A stretch of DNA of 64,000 nucleotides, taken from contig CM037457.1 of the NCBI GenBank assembly GCA_021014325.1, positions 5,066,721 to 5,130,720 of the forward strand. Direction: 5' to 3'. Source of the stretch: Plazaster borealis. Taxonomy: Eukaryota > Echinodermata > Asteroidea > Forcipulatida > Labidiasteridae. The notes under the pieces were generated by a model. That model did no database searches. It was not told the DNA's origin and was given only the letters and a program-made list of their open reading frames with translations. The first letter of the stretch is position 1, and the number at the start of each line of letters is the position of its first letter. The translations under genes were made by a program, and so were the position numbers. This document shows, in pieces, positions 1 to 9,989 of the stretch.

Positions 1-211
1 ACTTTTTGTGCTTAAGCAGCTCTAGGAAATTGGGCCCAGAACTGAGCACAGTCTTTGGCATTTTCATTGAATTCAGCTCTCCAGCCTCGCATTTCTTCTC
101 CAGTGTAGGGGACATCCGAGTAGGTGATCCATTGTTTGTGGTTCAGAACCGCATAATATGCAGGTCACATTCTGGTCGCCCAATTTCTTGAGCGTTACTT
201 TGCAGCGACTA

Positions 212-374
212 GGGCTCAATTTCATATAGAGCTGCTAAGCAAAAATTAGCAGGATACTGGTCACAGATTGTACATCAGTAATGGCATTTTGGCTGGTAAT
301 CATATTTTGGTAAGCATAATTTTGTTGTGCTTAGCTACTTTTTGTGCTTTAAACAGCTCTAAGAAATTGGGCCC
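212..374 (+). mobile_element. GGGCCC-ended inverted-repeat element
   Basis: Left end GGGCTCAATTTCATA, right end AAGAAATTGGGCCC, with the family core (GTAATGGCATTTTGGCTGGTAA, shortened here). Bases 1-38 hold the right end of another copy cut by the window edge. Confidence 0.8.
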
Positions 375-898
375 AGTACGTGATCTGAGTCGGTTGACGC
401 ATTTCCATACAGCCGAGCTTGAGTCAGCACCGGGTGGGAGTTCTTCTTTTGCACTTTATGGACATGGATGTTACTGTTGGAAGGTCGGCAAGCCTGAATT
501 CCCACAAGGCTACTTTGGTATTACCAACTGGTTTTAGCAATTTCACTCGGTTCAGTTTCACTCGGTTCAGCTTATGAAATAAACCTTTGCCTGCTTTGAC
601 CTCTCGCACAACGCGCAGTGCACTTACACGCGCCTACCCTGTCCATTCAAAAATGTACACGAAGGAATTAACTCCCAAAATGGTGGAAATGGTAGACGCG
701 CACTGTGCAGAGGTGCGTCCCCAACCTCGTTCCCAGTGGTGTACGATCTCGCCGCGCCATTTTGTTTTTCTTTCCCAGAATGCCTTGCTCGATTGTAAGG
801 GGTTAGTGACGAGAGATGTATCGATACGGCGCGCTGCCCATGGTAGCGAGGCTGGTGCGTCCCGCCTTTTGCAAGGGGTTTGACCCTTGCACCAACGT

Positions 899-1100
899 CA
901 GGCGCGGATCCAGGGGGGGCGTGGGGGGCGCACGCCCCCCCTTTTTCATATAAAAAAAAAAAAAAAAAGAGGGAGAAAAGAAAAAAAGAGGGAGAGAGAG
1001 AGAAGGGGAGGGAGAAATGGGGCAACAAACTTCATTTATCATTTTGCTGCTTGGTATATTTTCACGCCCCCCCGTTTAGAAAATCCTGGATTCGCCCCTG
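899..1100. mobile_element. Short inverted-repeat element with 5-bp target duplication
   Basis: Ends CAGGCGCGGATCCAGG and CCTGGATTCGCCCCTG, flanked on both sides by AACGT (894-898 and 1101-1105). Inside are a G/C run (GGGGGGCGCACGCCCCCC) and an A/G-rich tract at 950-1015. Confidence 0.88.
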
Positions 1101-1105
1101 AACGT

Positions 1106-1505
1106 CACACGCGATAATGTCTGCCGCGCTCGCCATTTTATAAGTCGCTGGTAACCGTGTAAACGCCGCGTCGCCTAATATACACTACACTGTATAACAC
1201 ACAGGGACATTGATTCTCAGAAGTGGCGCAACTAAGATTATTGTGATGATGCCGTCATAGAATTAGGACAACATGCAATTGTTTTCTGCCATAGCTAGCT
1301 GTATTATTTTATGAAACAGCTTTATGAAATTGGATCCATGTCGCAGTTTGTCTATTATCCTGTTTTTCCAGAGAAATCATTCTCTGTTGTTTCATTAAAT
1401 ATTTTATGCCAAAAACAGCTTTGTGGAACCGTGTCCAGCGTGATAACCATGATGACAAATTAAAAGGTAATTAACTGTTTTTATTTCAATGGTTTTTATT
1501 TTCAG
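1106..1505. other. Unassigned, no gene seen
   Basis: Starts CpG-rich (CGATAATGTCTGCCGCGCTCG, ACGCCGCGTCGCC) and then turns A/T-rich before the exon-like segment. It could be an old promoter remnant; nothing decisive. Confidence 0.4.
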
Positions 1506-1563
1506 GAGAAACGAAATACAAGAAGGCAGTGCTGGAGCAAGAAACACAGGGATTGCTGAAAAG
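1506..1563 (+). other. Exon-like segment, unassigned
   Basis: Bases between a strong acceptor (ggtttttattttcag) and a donor (GAAAAG|GTACGA). Two frames are open; one reads ETKYKKAVLEQETQGLLK, a charged, helix-like sequence, the other RNEIQEGSAGARNTGIAEK. It could be an internal exon of a gene lying mainly left of the window, a non-coding 5' exon of PFAS (8.3 kb upstream of its ATG), or chance. Confidence 0.25.
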
Positions 1564-2022
1564 GTACGAACCAAATCCTGTTAAAACCTACACATTTGCG
1601 AACCTTTAGTTTTTGGTGTCCGAGCTCTCTTCCCATTCTCAAAACCGTTTCTTATCTAGGCGTTGGCCATTTTTAAAACTACGGGCTCGGCTTAGGCCCT
1701 GTCTGCTATTTTGATAGCGTGCGCTTTCGATACGGGGCGTCAAACAAGTGTACGGAGTCCAGGCCGGAGCCCAAGACCGGAGCCCAAAGACCAATCCGAG
1801 CCCAAATCCGAGCCCAAGCCCTGGGCAAGCCGAGATTTCGAAAGTGGAGTTTGGACCAGAGACCCTTATCGTTGTGTGTCCATCTCGGTCGAGTTGCCAA
1901 CGTTCTCCCCGTCTATTCAGTTTCAGAAACCAGACTATTTCCTCTCCATCGTCGGTTAGATTAACACGGATACAATAAGATTGAATCTGCCTGTTAGGGG
2001 AAAAAAAATTACTTATTCGTCA

Positions 2023-2198
2023 CTTTGCACGTTCAGCTATTTGCGTGTAGGGCCTCGACTTGGGGACAGCAGTGAATAGAAGCATTGTATGTATTGTCAC
2101 GGTAATGAATGACACTTTCATCCAAACAGATGCATAAATACAATACAATTGAAACATGAAGTCGAGGCTCTACACGCACATGGCTGATCCGTGCAAAG
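2023..2198. mobile_element. Inverted-repeat element
   Basis: Arms CTTTGCACGTTCAGCTATTT with GTGTAGGGCCTCGACTT, matched by AAGTCGAGGCTCTACACGC and ATGGCTGATCCGTGCAAAG; 176 bp in all, non-coding. Confidence 0.8.
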
Positions 2199-3192
2199 GG
2201 CGAATACCTAACGTCTGTTGAAGAAGATCTTGCACTCACCACTGAGGGCGTGCTTGTGTTTTCTGGGTTTGATGTTCATGGTCGGATTATGCCTGGCGGG
2301 TTGGGAGGGATGGGTGGAGAGTCATACATGCTTCTGTAACTTACAGGAATTTGCCCAACAAGGTCTCTCACATCACACCTGTTTAGAATTGTTGACATTT
2401 TCTACATTAAGTCAAACGGAGTTAATGTAAATTCCGAATCATGAATAGCCCTGTGGGCTCACACACACAATGTCCAACCCCATTATCTGCCCCACGCAAA
2501 CGCATCATTTCCCCCCAGTCCACCCCAAGTGGTTCCAGCAGTTATCCCCCAAATTACCATTTGGACCGATTGTATCTCATCATTTTTTTGCTTTCTACTT
2601 ACTCCAACAATTCCACGCCTTGGCCCAGTGATTTGCATTCTGGAAAATTCATGGCAAAAATGCACGATTCGAGCGTGCTTTATTTCACATAGACTTTAGG
2701 AATTCTTAACCTGGCGATTTCTAATCAGTGCACGTCCCTGTGCCGTTACCAGAACCATTAAAGATGGATCTTGCTTTCTTGTCTTTTATTCGTGGAGCTC
2801 TGAGGAATGTTGATCTAATTCCACGTGGGTCTAATGTACCGATAATGCACTTGTTTTATTCAAAAATTCACCGGCTGGAATGTCCCACTTTGCCGGCGAG
2901 GGAGTTGGGTTAGAGAATGTGACAAACCGCGTGTGGCCCCAATAAAGTCAATAATTATACTTTTTAGTTAAACAAAACGATGCGTGCACACTCCACAAAC
3001 TGATAGGTGGTGCCCGGGTTCTTCGCCCCCCTCCTCGTTATTAAATGATTGTTCACTGATTTGTGTTTTGCTTGCATGGGCATGGAGTGTGCTGCTCCAT
3101 TTTATTGCGAGTTTGGCGGTTTTGGCGAACTCAATTTATTCCTAATTTTTGTTGTAAAACGATATTGCCGTAATGGGGAAGGAAATGGACGT

Positions 3193-3588
3193 TTAAAGGC
3201 ACTGGACACGTTTGGTAATTGTCAAAGACCAGTATTCTCAATTGGTGTATCCCAACATTATGCATAAAATAACAAGCCTGTGAAAATTTGGGCTCAATTG
3301 GTCATCGAAAGTGCAAGAAAATGATGAAAGAAAAACACCCTTGTTGTACAAATTTGTGTGCTTTCAGATGCCTGAAAAAGGCTTCTGTTAATAGAAGTCT
3401 GTTAGGCCAGAAGTCTGATGTTGATATTTTAGTGAGAAATTACCTCTTTCTCAAAAACTACGTTACTTCAGAGGGAGTCGTTTCTCACAATGTTTTATAC
3501 TATCAACAGCTCTCCGTTGCTCGTTAACAAGTAAATTTTTATGCTAATATATATTTTGAGTAATTACCAAACGTGTCCAGTGCCTTTA
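3193..3588 (+). mobile_element. TTAA-flanked inverted-repeat element, full copy
   Basis: Bounded by TTAA; ends AGGCACTGGACACGTTTGGT and its complement. The interior (TTGTCAAAGACCAGT...) is non-coding. A TTAA target duplication is typical of piggyBac-class transposases, though the terminal AGG is not the usual CCY. A second full copy in opposite orientation lies 46 bp away. Confidence 0.88.
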
Positions 3589-3634
3589 ACAAAAACTTTC
3601 AGAAAGATTCAAGTAAAAAAGACAGTGTACGCAT

Positions 3635-4010
3635 TTAAAGGTATCGTACACGTTTGGTAATGACTCAAAACAAATATTAGCATAAAAATTTACTTTGGTA
3701 ACAAGCAACGGAGAGCTGTTGATAGTATAAAACATTGTAGGAAACGACTCCCTCTGAAGTAACGTAGTTTTTGAGAAAGAGGTAATTTCTCACTAAAATA
3801 ATGAAAACTTCTTGCAAGAAGTTTTTATTCCTATCTGTAAGCACACAAATTTGTACAACAAGGGTGTTTTTCTTTCATTATTTTCTTGCAAATTCGATAA
3901 CCAATTGATCCCAAATTTTCACAGTCTTGTTATTTTATGCATATATGTTGGGATACACCAAGTGAGAACACTGGTCTTTGACAATTTCCAAACGTGTCCA
4001 GTGCCTTTAA
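3635..4010 (-). mobile_element. TTAA-flanked inverted-repeat element, full copy, inverted
   Basis: Same family as the copy at 3193, opposite orientation, bounded by TTAA at 3635-3638 and 4007-4010. An internal short palindrome (CTTCTTGCAAGAAG) is well preserved. The pair forms a large inverted arrangement that could extrude as a hairpin. Confidence 0.88.
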
Positions 4011-4597
4011 ACCGAATAGGTAAACAAAAGGGATCCAGTACAATAGACAACGGAGTACGTACATGGTTTGATTTTTGTATCTATCAATGGGGGCATCGTT
4101 GGAAAATTTATATATTGGAGAAAATAGTTGTGAATGTACATGTGGGGATGTCTACCCGTTGAAACCGAGAACTTTATCAAAATTGATCCAGGTGTTTTGA
4201 CAGCGAGGACGTCCTCGCTTGGCTCTCGTGTACAAAACAAACGGGAACGTCGCTATAATAAACTAAGTCCAAACAATGGGAGAACAAAGAGAAGTCCTCG
4301 AGTTACGGGTCGAAAAACTTGTGTGTGTGGGTTGGTAGGTATACACATTCAAACCGGAGACCTATGACAAAAGAGGACAATGGGTTTTGGTGAAGGTCCC
4401 TAGACAAAACCAATGGGAGCTGCTGCCAAAAAGTACAAAGTAACAAAAGAGGGACCATAGGAGGTCCCCGATTACAGGTGTTTACATTTTGCTTATAATA
4501 AACTTTTTTTTTTAAACTATCATCTTAACACTTTAACCATCATCAGTTAGAAAATAATATTGTTAAAATTCACTCCATTTTTGTGTATGATTATTTC

Positions 4598-4938
4598 TTA
4601 TAGACCATGTAACCTGTGACATCACATGTTTACAAAAGAGCCACATAGCTTGGACTTCCTAAAGAGACGATCTGTACACAGCTCAATGGAAGAAAACATA
4701 AAATTTAGTATTTGATTGAGATTGCACTGTCTGAATTTGATCAACTTTTGATATGAAGAAAGTGGACACACCTCAAAACTTGTTCAGCTGGTTTTTTTTT
4801 TATAATTCTTAAATTTATGTGGAAATTATTACACAAAATGTAAAATTTCACATATGACCAGTGCAGTATCTTGCCTGCCAGAAAAGCCATGGAATGTACA
4901 CGGTCACTTTTTGTAAACAAAGGTTACATGGTCTATAA
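4598..4938. mobile_element. Inverted-repeat element (ATAGACCATGTAACC ends)
   Basis: Left TATAGACCATGTAACCTGTG, right GTTACATGGTCTATA; TGTTTACAAAAG faces TTTGTAAACA inside. Copies: 7050-7346 (worn ends) and a fragment at 13,310-13,445 in PFAS intron 4; a related one at about 35,700-35,960 in intron 23. Confidence 0.82.
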
Positions 4939-5285
4939 TGGTGATGGGAGATTATTGAACAAGAAAAAAATATATATAAAGGTGTGTACAACATTGGTAA
5001 GATTGAAAATACAAATGTTCACAGATTTACACAAAGCTTTGGTATAATGTAATCGTGGTGGCAAACTTCCCCTGAAATATTTCTGCTTGACATGATTTAG
5101 TTTTTGAGAAAATTTGAGTAAAACACTTGGTTTTAATTTCGCTAGCCCAAAACCCGATGTGCGAAAGCAGTGAAAATATGTCTCCCCCCCCCACTATTTT
5201 CTCGTGACTCCGATGACCGATTGAGCTTAAACTTTCATAGGTTTGTTATTTCATATGTTGCGTCACATAAAGTAATATAATAATA

Positions 5286-5584
5286 ATGATAATATCGAAG
5301 TATTATATAGCGCACGTATCTACCAAACAAGGTACTCAAGGCGCTTAGTATATACTTTGAACAGAAAGATGGGTTATTGAAGTTATGAATTATGAGACCC
5401 AATTATGTAGCACCTTATAATGTTTTTTTATAAGGTGCTATGGCGCATTCAGCAGCCACAACCAGGAACACAGGGGCGAACCCCTTCTCTTTTCGATAAG
5501 TGCACTGGGCTCTTTTACATGCGTTACACAACAGATGGGACCAACGGCTTTACGTCCCATCCCAAGGACGAAAGTGCGGGTACT
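5286..5584 (-). mobile_element. tRNA-Leu SINE body without head
   Basis: Tail TAATAATAATGATAAT and GCGCTTAGT, body GAACCCCTTCTCTTTTCG and TCCCATCCCAAGGACGAA. It is cut where a GGGCCC-ended element begins. Confidence 0.8.
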
Positions 5585-5759
5585 GGGCCAAATTTCATAG
5601 AGCTTAACAATCTTCTGCTTAGCAGAAATGAGCAGGATACCAGTCACAAATTGTTCACGTGACATGGTAGTTTGGCTGGTAACCTTAGTCTGGTATTAAG
5701 CATAACTTGGTTGTGTTAAGCTACTTTTTGTGCTTAAGCAACTCTATGAAATTGGGCCC
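5585..5759 (+). mobile_element. GGGCCC-ended inverted-repeat element
   Basis: Complete 175-bp copy: GGGCCAAATTTCATAGAGC ... CTCTATGAAATTGGGCCC. It lies directly against a truncated tRNA-Leu SINE body and probably inserted into it. Confidence 0.85.
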
Positions 5760-6221
5760 TGCTCTATGACTAATACTAATGTTTCCTTCACATGAATGCA
5801 GTTTTTTTCACTACCAAAAATAATGCCTCGGCACAAATTCTATGAGGACAGCATAGTATTGTTAAATCGAAAACAGTTGATGCTCAATCTCTCACATTAC
5901 TGATAAGTTCATACCAGCACCAGTCTTCATTTTCTGTCTGAAACACTGTCAAGGTAGAGGAGATAGCAATTGAAGTCCTCACAAATCACCGTTGCTTATT
6001 TTCTGTTGCCGCCGCCATCGAAATAACTGCGACTGCAGTCTATACGCAAATTGCACTCCTGGCTGTTCGACTACATTGTAGGCTACTATTTCAAAAACTA
6101 TGCAAGTTGCATAATTTAGTCATATAAAACAAGCTATTTACCATCAGTTGATAGTATAAACATTTTGAATAATTTAAAAACAATTTGGGGGAGACTCCAT
6201 ATAGGTGACGTCATCACGAGT

Positions 6222-6533
6222 TCAAGAGTTCACTGGTACTCGGTTATTCACAACATCATCATAGGCTGGCGGCGGGTCATCCACAATTGGGTAGGGGGCG
6301 ACCAGGGAAAAGTCCGGTGGGGGGTCGTTCGTAAGTTGGAAGAGTTGCGTGCTAGCCCCACCCACTTGGAACTGGACCACGGGATGCTGGGCGTTCGGGG
6401 ACAGTGTCGGGCCGTTCTCGACCTCCGTCGGGGTGTCGAGTGATCTGGTACAGTGCCGACAGCAACCGAGCACGATGGCAATTGCTAGAAACACAGCTAT
6501 AATGATGAAGATGCTGTTCGATACGGCGTCCAT
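6222..6533 (-). CDS. Small single-pass membrane protein with PPxY motif (103 aa)
   Basis: I do not recognise the family. The predicted protein has a 7-residue N-terminus, one strong hydrophobic span (IFIIIAVFLAIAIVLGCC, about residues 8-25) followed by Cys/Arg residues, then a polar, proline-rich tail with PPPDF and PPPAYDDV. PPxY motifs bind WW domains of NEDD4-type ubiquitin ligases, so a trafficking adaptor role is possible but inferred. The ATG is the first after an in-frame TAA 9 nt upstream. A good acceptor (gtttgtgtgttaacag) ends at 6545, so the whole ORF may be the last exon of a gene with a non-coding exon further right on this strand. It is richer in G+C than its surroundings. Confidence 0.55.
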   Translation of the reverse strand: MDAVSNSIFIIIAVFLAIAIVLGCCRHCTRSLDTPTEVENGPTLSPNAQHPVVQFQVGGASTQLFQLTNDPPPDFSLVAPYPIVDDPPPAYDDVVNNRVPVNS

Positions 6534-6544
6534 ACCCGATTAGT

Positions 6545-8842
6545 CTGTTAACACACAAACAATAAATCAAGCGAAGTTTTTATGATCAATTCTCACCACC
6601 AGTAAAGTATTTGTATTTTCTAAATCCGTTCTAAAAACACACTTTAGATATTTCTGTCATACTTTTACGAGTATTTACTCTGCGATTGCCTGCTCGAATT
6701 TTGCGTCCGTAAACCATCCCCTTCATTTTGCAACGAGACAGAAACCAAAGTAGCAGACAGGGCGCAGATTTTGTTTTAGGAAGACGGCAGAGGGCTCCCT
6801 TTGGAAACATAGAGGAAGGACAAAGCACTTTTCATGATTGACAAGCCCCTCCCTGCCCCCAACCTCACCAACAAACACCTCATTGTATTTGGACTTTTCA
6901 GTATGTGCGTTTTATTTCCAGCACACGTTGAAGCAACGAAGGATGAAATTTTCAAAATACTTGCACAGTCTATGGTGGATTCTCGTTAACATTAAAAAAT
7001 TCGTTTATATGTAAGTTATGGCGTCACATGTTTACAAAAGATGAGCCACAGAGCCATAGCAAAACCTGTGGCATCACATGTTTACCAACGAGTCACAGCG
7101 ACTATACTTCCTGCAGGCACGATGTGTACACAGCCCAATGAAGAATATATACAATCTTGTATGGAGATTGCACTGTACGATATTTTATCAACTTTTGATA
7201 TGAAGAAAACACTTTTAGATTTTGTGTGGAAATTATGATACAAAATGTAAAATTTCCCATTGACCAGTGTAGTATCTCGCCTACCAGGAAATGCCATGGA
7301 ATGTACAAGGTCACTCTTTTTGCAAGCAAGGTTACATGTTCTATACAACAATGTAATAAAAAGGCTTCAAGTTCGAACCACCCAAAAGCCTGACATACAG
7401 TTTGGCTGTCTCTTACTATGGGCAATGATTGTTTTAACTTAAAAACAAAGTAGGCGTAATGTTTAGTAAATTGTTGAGAGAAAATAAGTGAGATATAGCT
7501 TCAATCCGAAAGCTCACCCACTATAAAAGTCATACCATGGTCCAGTACCGTCCCTTTAGAGAAGTATCGTCTGAAATAATATTGTCAATCTTCTAAAGGC
7601 CCCACAACTATTTTAATATCGTCACAAAAAAAGTAATACCTTCATGCAGCAATTACGATCCAGTTTGGATGGTACTACTTTGTCCTGAGCAGCCTGCATC
7701 AATAATGACATTAAGCGATGAATTGTTACACATTATTCACCTATTAGTGACACTCATCCCGTATTTGCGTTGCATTATATACATGCATACATTACATGTA
7801 CAAGTTAGCGTATTAATTTTTCCAAAAACAAGACAAGTAAAACTCCCATAAACGTTATCAGTTCTGCGATCTCTGTGCGTAGTTTGAGTAGCGTGTATTC
7901 ACTGGTTTTTGACCTTTGGATTTTAGACCCGTGGATTTACATGTACTGTGTGATCAATATGTAACAATACATACGGTACAGAGTGATACAGTGGTTATAA
8001 ATAATGTTCCTGTTGTGTATTTTTGTCAAACAGAAATGAAGTTGTTCCACACGGGTGACAATTTTGAATAACAACTAAATATGAGAGATTTCAAATGATG
8101 CTACCGTAGGCTATAGCAAAACGACCAGTTTAGTTAAACATACGGTATGTAACCGTTGGTACACAAAGTAACATCAAATTGTTAAAAAAATATTTGCGTT
8201 TTTGTTGTTGTCGTAAGGTTTACGTTTGTTGCAATTATTATACGCTACATTACAAATAGAAAGAATAATGTAAAAATGTCAACTGGTGGCGCCCTGTACA
8301 ACCGCTGAGTGCGCCCTCAATAGTTATGTACCTGAAATCCACACTGCATGACATTGACATGTGTTGTTCGGACGAACGAAAGCGCGCTTCAATTTAGACT
8401 AGAATTGCAACATATTGTAACTTTCGGTTAATCATCTTAAAACACCGGTGAATGTTTCAACGCCCTTCTAACATACCAGGTAATACTGCCTCTTTCCGTG
8501 TCTAAAATTCAATTGCATACGAATGACCACTTTGTTTTGCACACTGCAATTTATTGTGTAGGGACTGTAGTGAGTGACGACCACGAGTGACCAGTGCAGT
8601 GCCAGTGGTCATGGTCACTGAGGTTCCTGGCTACAGTGTGGTTCTGGACCGGACCGGCCGTACGTAGGCTGTATCTGAATTGGCGACTACGGCTACAGCT
8701 GTGGCTATAATGACTGTTGCTTAAGGAAGTCCTATACTTCAACACATGATGACGTGCAGATCCAACCGTAGCCGTGGTAGCCGCCATTTTCGGACACAAT
8801 ATTGATTAGTCAATAGTCAGCATCATTGTCTCAACGGATGTC
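6545..8842. other. Unassigned region right of the PPxY gene
   Basis: Apart from the repeat at 7050-7346 I see no element or coding exon. At 8,770-8,800 the minus strand reads CGAAAATGGCGGCTACC, resembling a YY1-type start-site motif within a small CpG-containing patch (8,550-8,800). That could be a promoter for the minus-strand PPxY gene, about 2.2 kb away. Confidence 0.3.
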
Positions 8843-9463
8843 AGACACTTCGTACCTTTGCCACTTTGTACCCTGGTCAATTCGTACCTTGGTCACTTCG
8901 TGCCTTGGTCACCATGTGGTCACTTCGTACCGTCGTAAGCTGAGTCAATTCGTAATTTTCGTTATTTTTTAAGATTCGGTAGCTGCGTCCCTCTTTTTGT
9001 TGGATGTAAATTGTAAGTCACTTCAGGGTACATGCAATAATGGCTCGTGTAATTATGACAAGTTATGTTGGTTCTTTGCTTCAACTTTTGAGGAGACATC
9101 AAAAACATTTTTTTGTTAAAGTATTTTTGAATATTTAGCATTTAGCATTGTTTGCTATGGGAGTTAATTAAGTTTTCTGTTTTCTGTAAAACAAAAATTA
9201 AGTATAATTTAAACTAATAGATTGTGTTATTATGACAAGTTCAACTTTTGAGGAGACTTGATAAATTTAGGCTTTAAATCAGGGATAATCAGCAAAAATT
9301 CCAAACAGCTAACCTGCCAAAAAATGAAAAGAAAGCAGAAAACAAGAATCGGTACGAGACGCGAAGTGTCTTGTAAAAGGTACGAAGTGTCCAAGGAACG
9401 AAGTGTCCAAAGTCACTTCGTACCCTGCAAAAGGTACAAAGTGACCAGGGTACGAAGTGGCAA
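8843..9463. mobile_element. Fold-back element built of GGTACGAAGTGACC words
   Basis: The left arm (8843-8935) has four to five copies of a CACTTCGTACC(TTGGT) word; the right arm (9350-9463) has the same words inverted. The outermost 22 bp TTGCCACTTTGTACCCTGGT / complement match at 8859 and 9463. The middle is A/T-rich and non-coding. Confidence 0.85.
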
Positions 9464-9841
9464 ACAATTCCCATTTTTATCCAAAAAGTCATGTTACACG
9501 CTGAGCCGAGTTGGGTCTAGGCCCAAGCATCGGAAGGAGTCCAGACTGCTACTCAGTACTGACATTATTTATTTTATGGTGCTATTGTTGACTTCACATC
9601 CAGGTTTTTCACAGGCATTCTCATTAGCGTTTCATATGAAGTCATCTTTACTGACATCGTTTCCTTCAGAAAACGCCTCAAAGCCAACCTCTTCACTCAA
9701 ACTTTTTGATAATTTTACTTGCCTTTTACTAGTAATAGATACCATCATTATGTTAGTCTTGGTTGTTATCATTATTTTCTGAGATACAATTTTGTTCAGG
9801 ATTCTTGTTATGTTCTTACTTCTTTTCCTTCAAGGTTAAAG

Positions 9842-9989
9842 ATGGTTGTACTGCACTTCTACAGCAGCCCAGGTTTGCAGGCTGGTGCTGCTGATGTATG
9901 TCTGACTAAAATCAGATCCGTACTTAGAGATGCTAGCAAGGTGGACTTGGAGACAGAGTTGTGCTACAATGTTGAGGTCCCAGACAAAG
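9842..9989 (+). CDS. PFAS: PFAS coding exon 1 (residues 1-49)
   Basis: The exon itself begins at 9835 after cttttccttcaag, leaving 7 nt of 5' UTR before the ATG. It encodes [11 protein letters not shown]...ETELCYNV, the first strands of the PurS-like domain; human PFAS has VLHFY and ETELCYNV at the same places. It ends in phase 1 at donor AAG|GTAAAC. Confidence 0.93.

Noticed and set aside
624..1042. Minus-strand ORFs of 134 and 79 codons with Phe/Ser-rich runs
   Set aside because: They are translations of the A/G-rich tract and G/C run inside the inverted-repeat element at 899-1100.
8551..8799. 82-codon minus-strand ORF starting MCPKMAATT
   Set aside because: No recognisable protein feature; the apparent N-terminus coincides with a YY1-like ATGGCGGC promoter word, more likely regulatory or 5' UTR.
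9258..9782. 174-codon + strand ORF
   Set aside because: It begins in the A/T-rich middle and right arm of the fold-back element and ends before the true PFAS start; the Cys-Lys-Arg-Tyr repeats are translations of the GGTACGAAGTGACC words.
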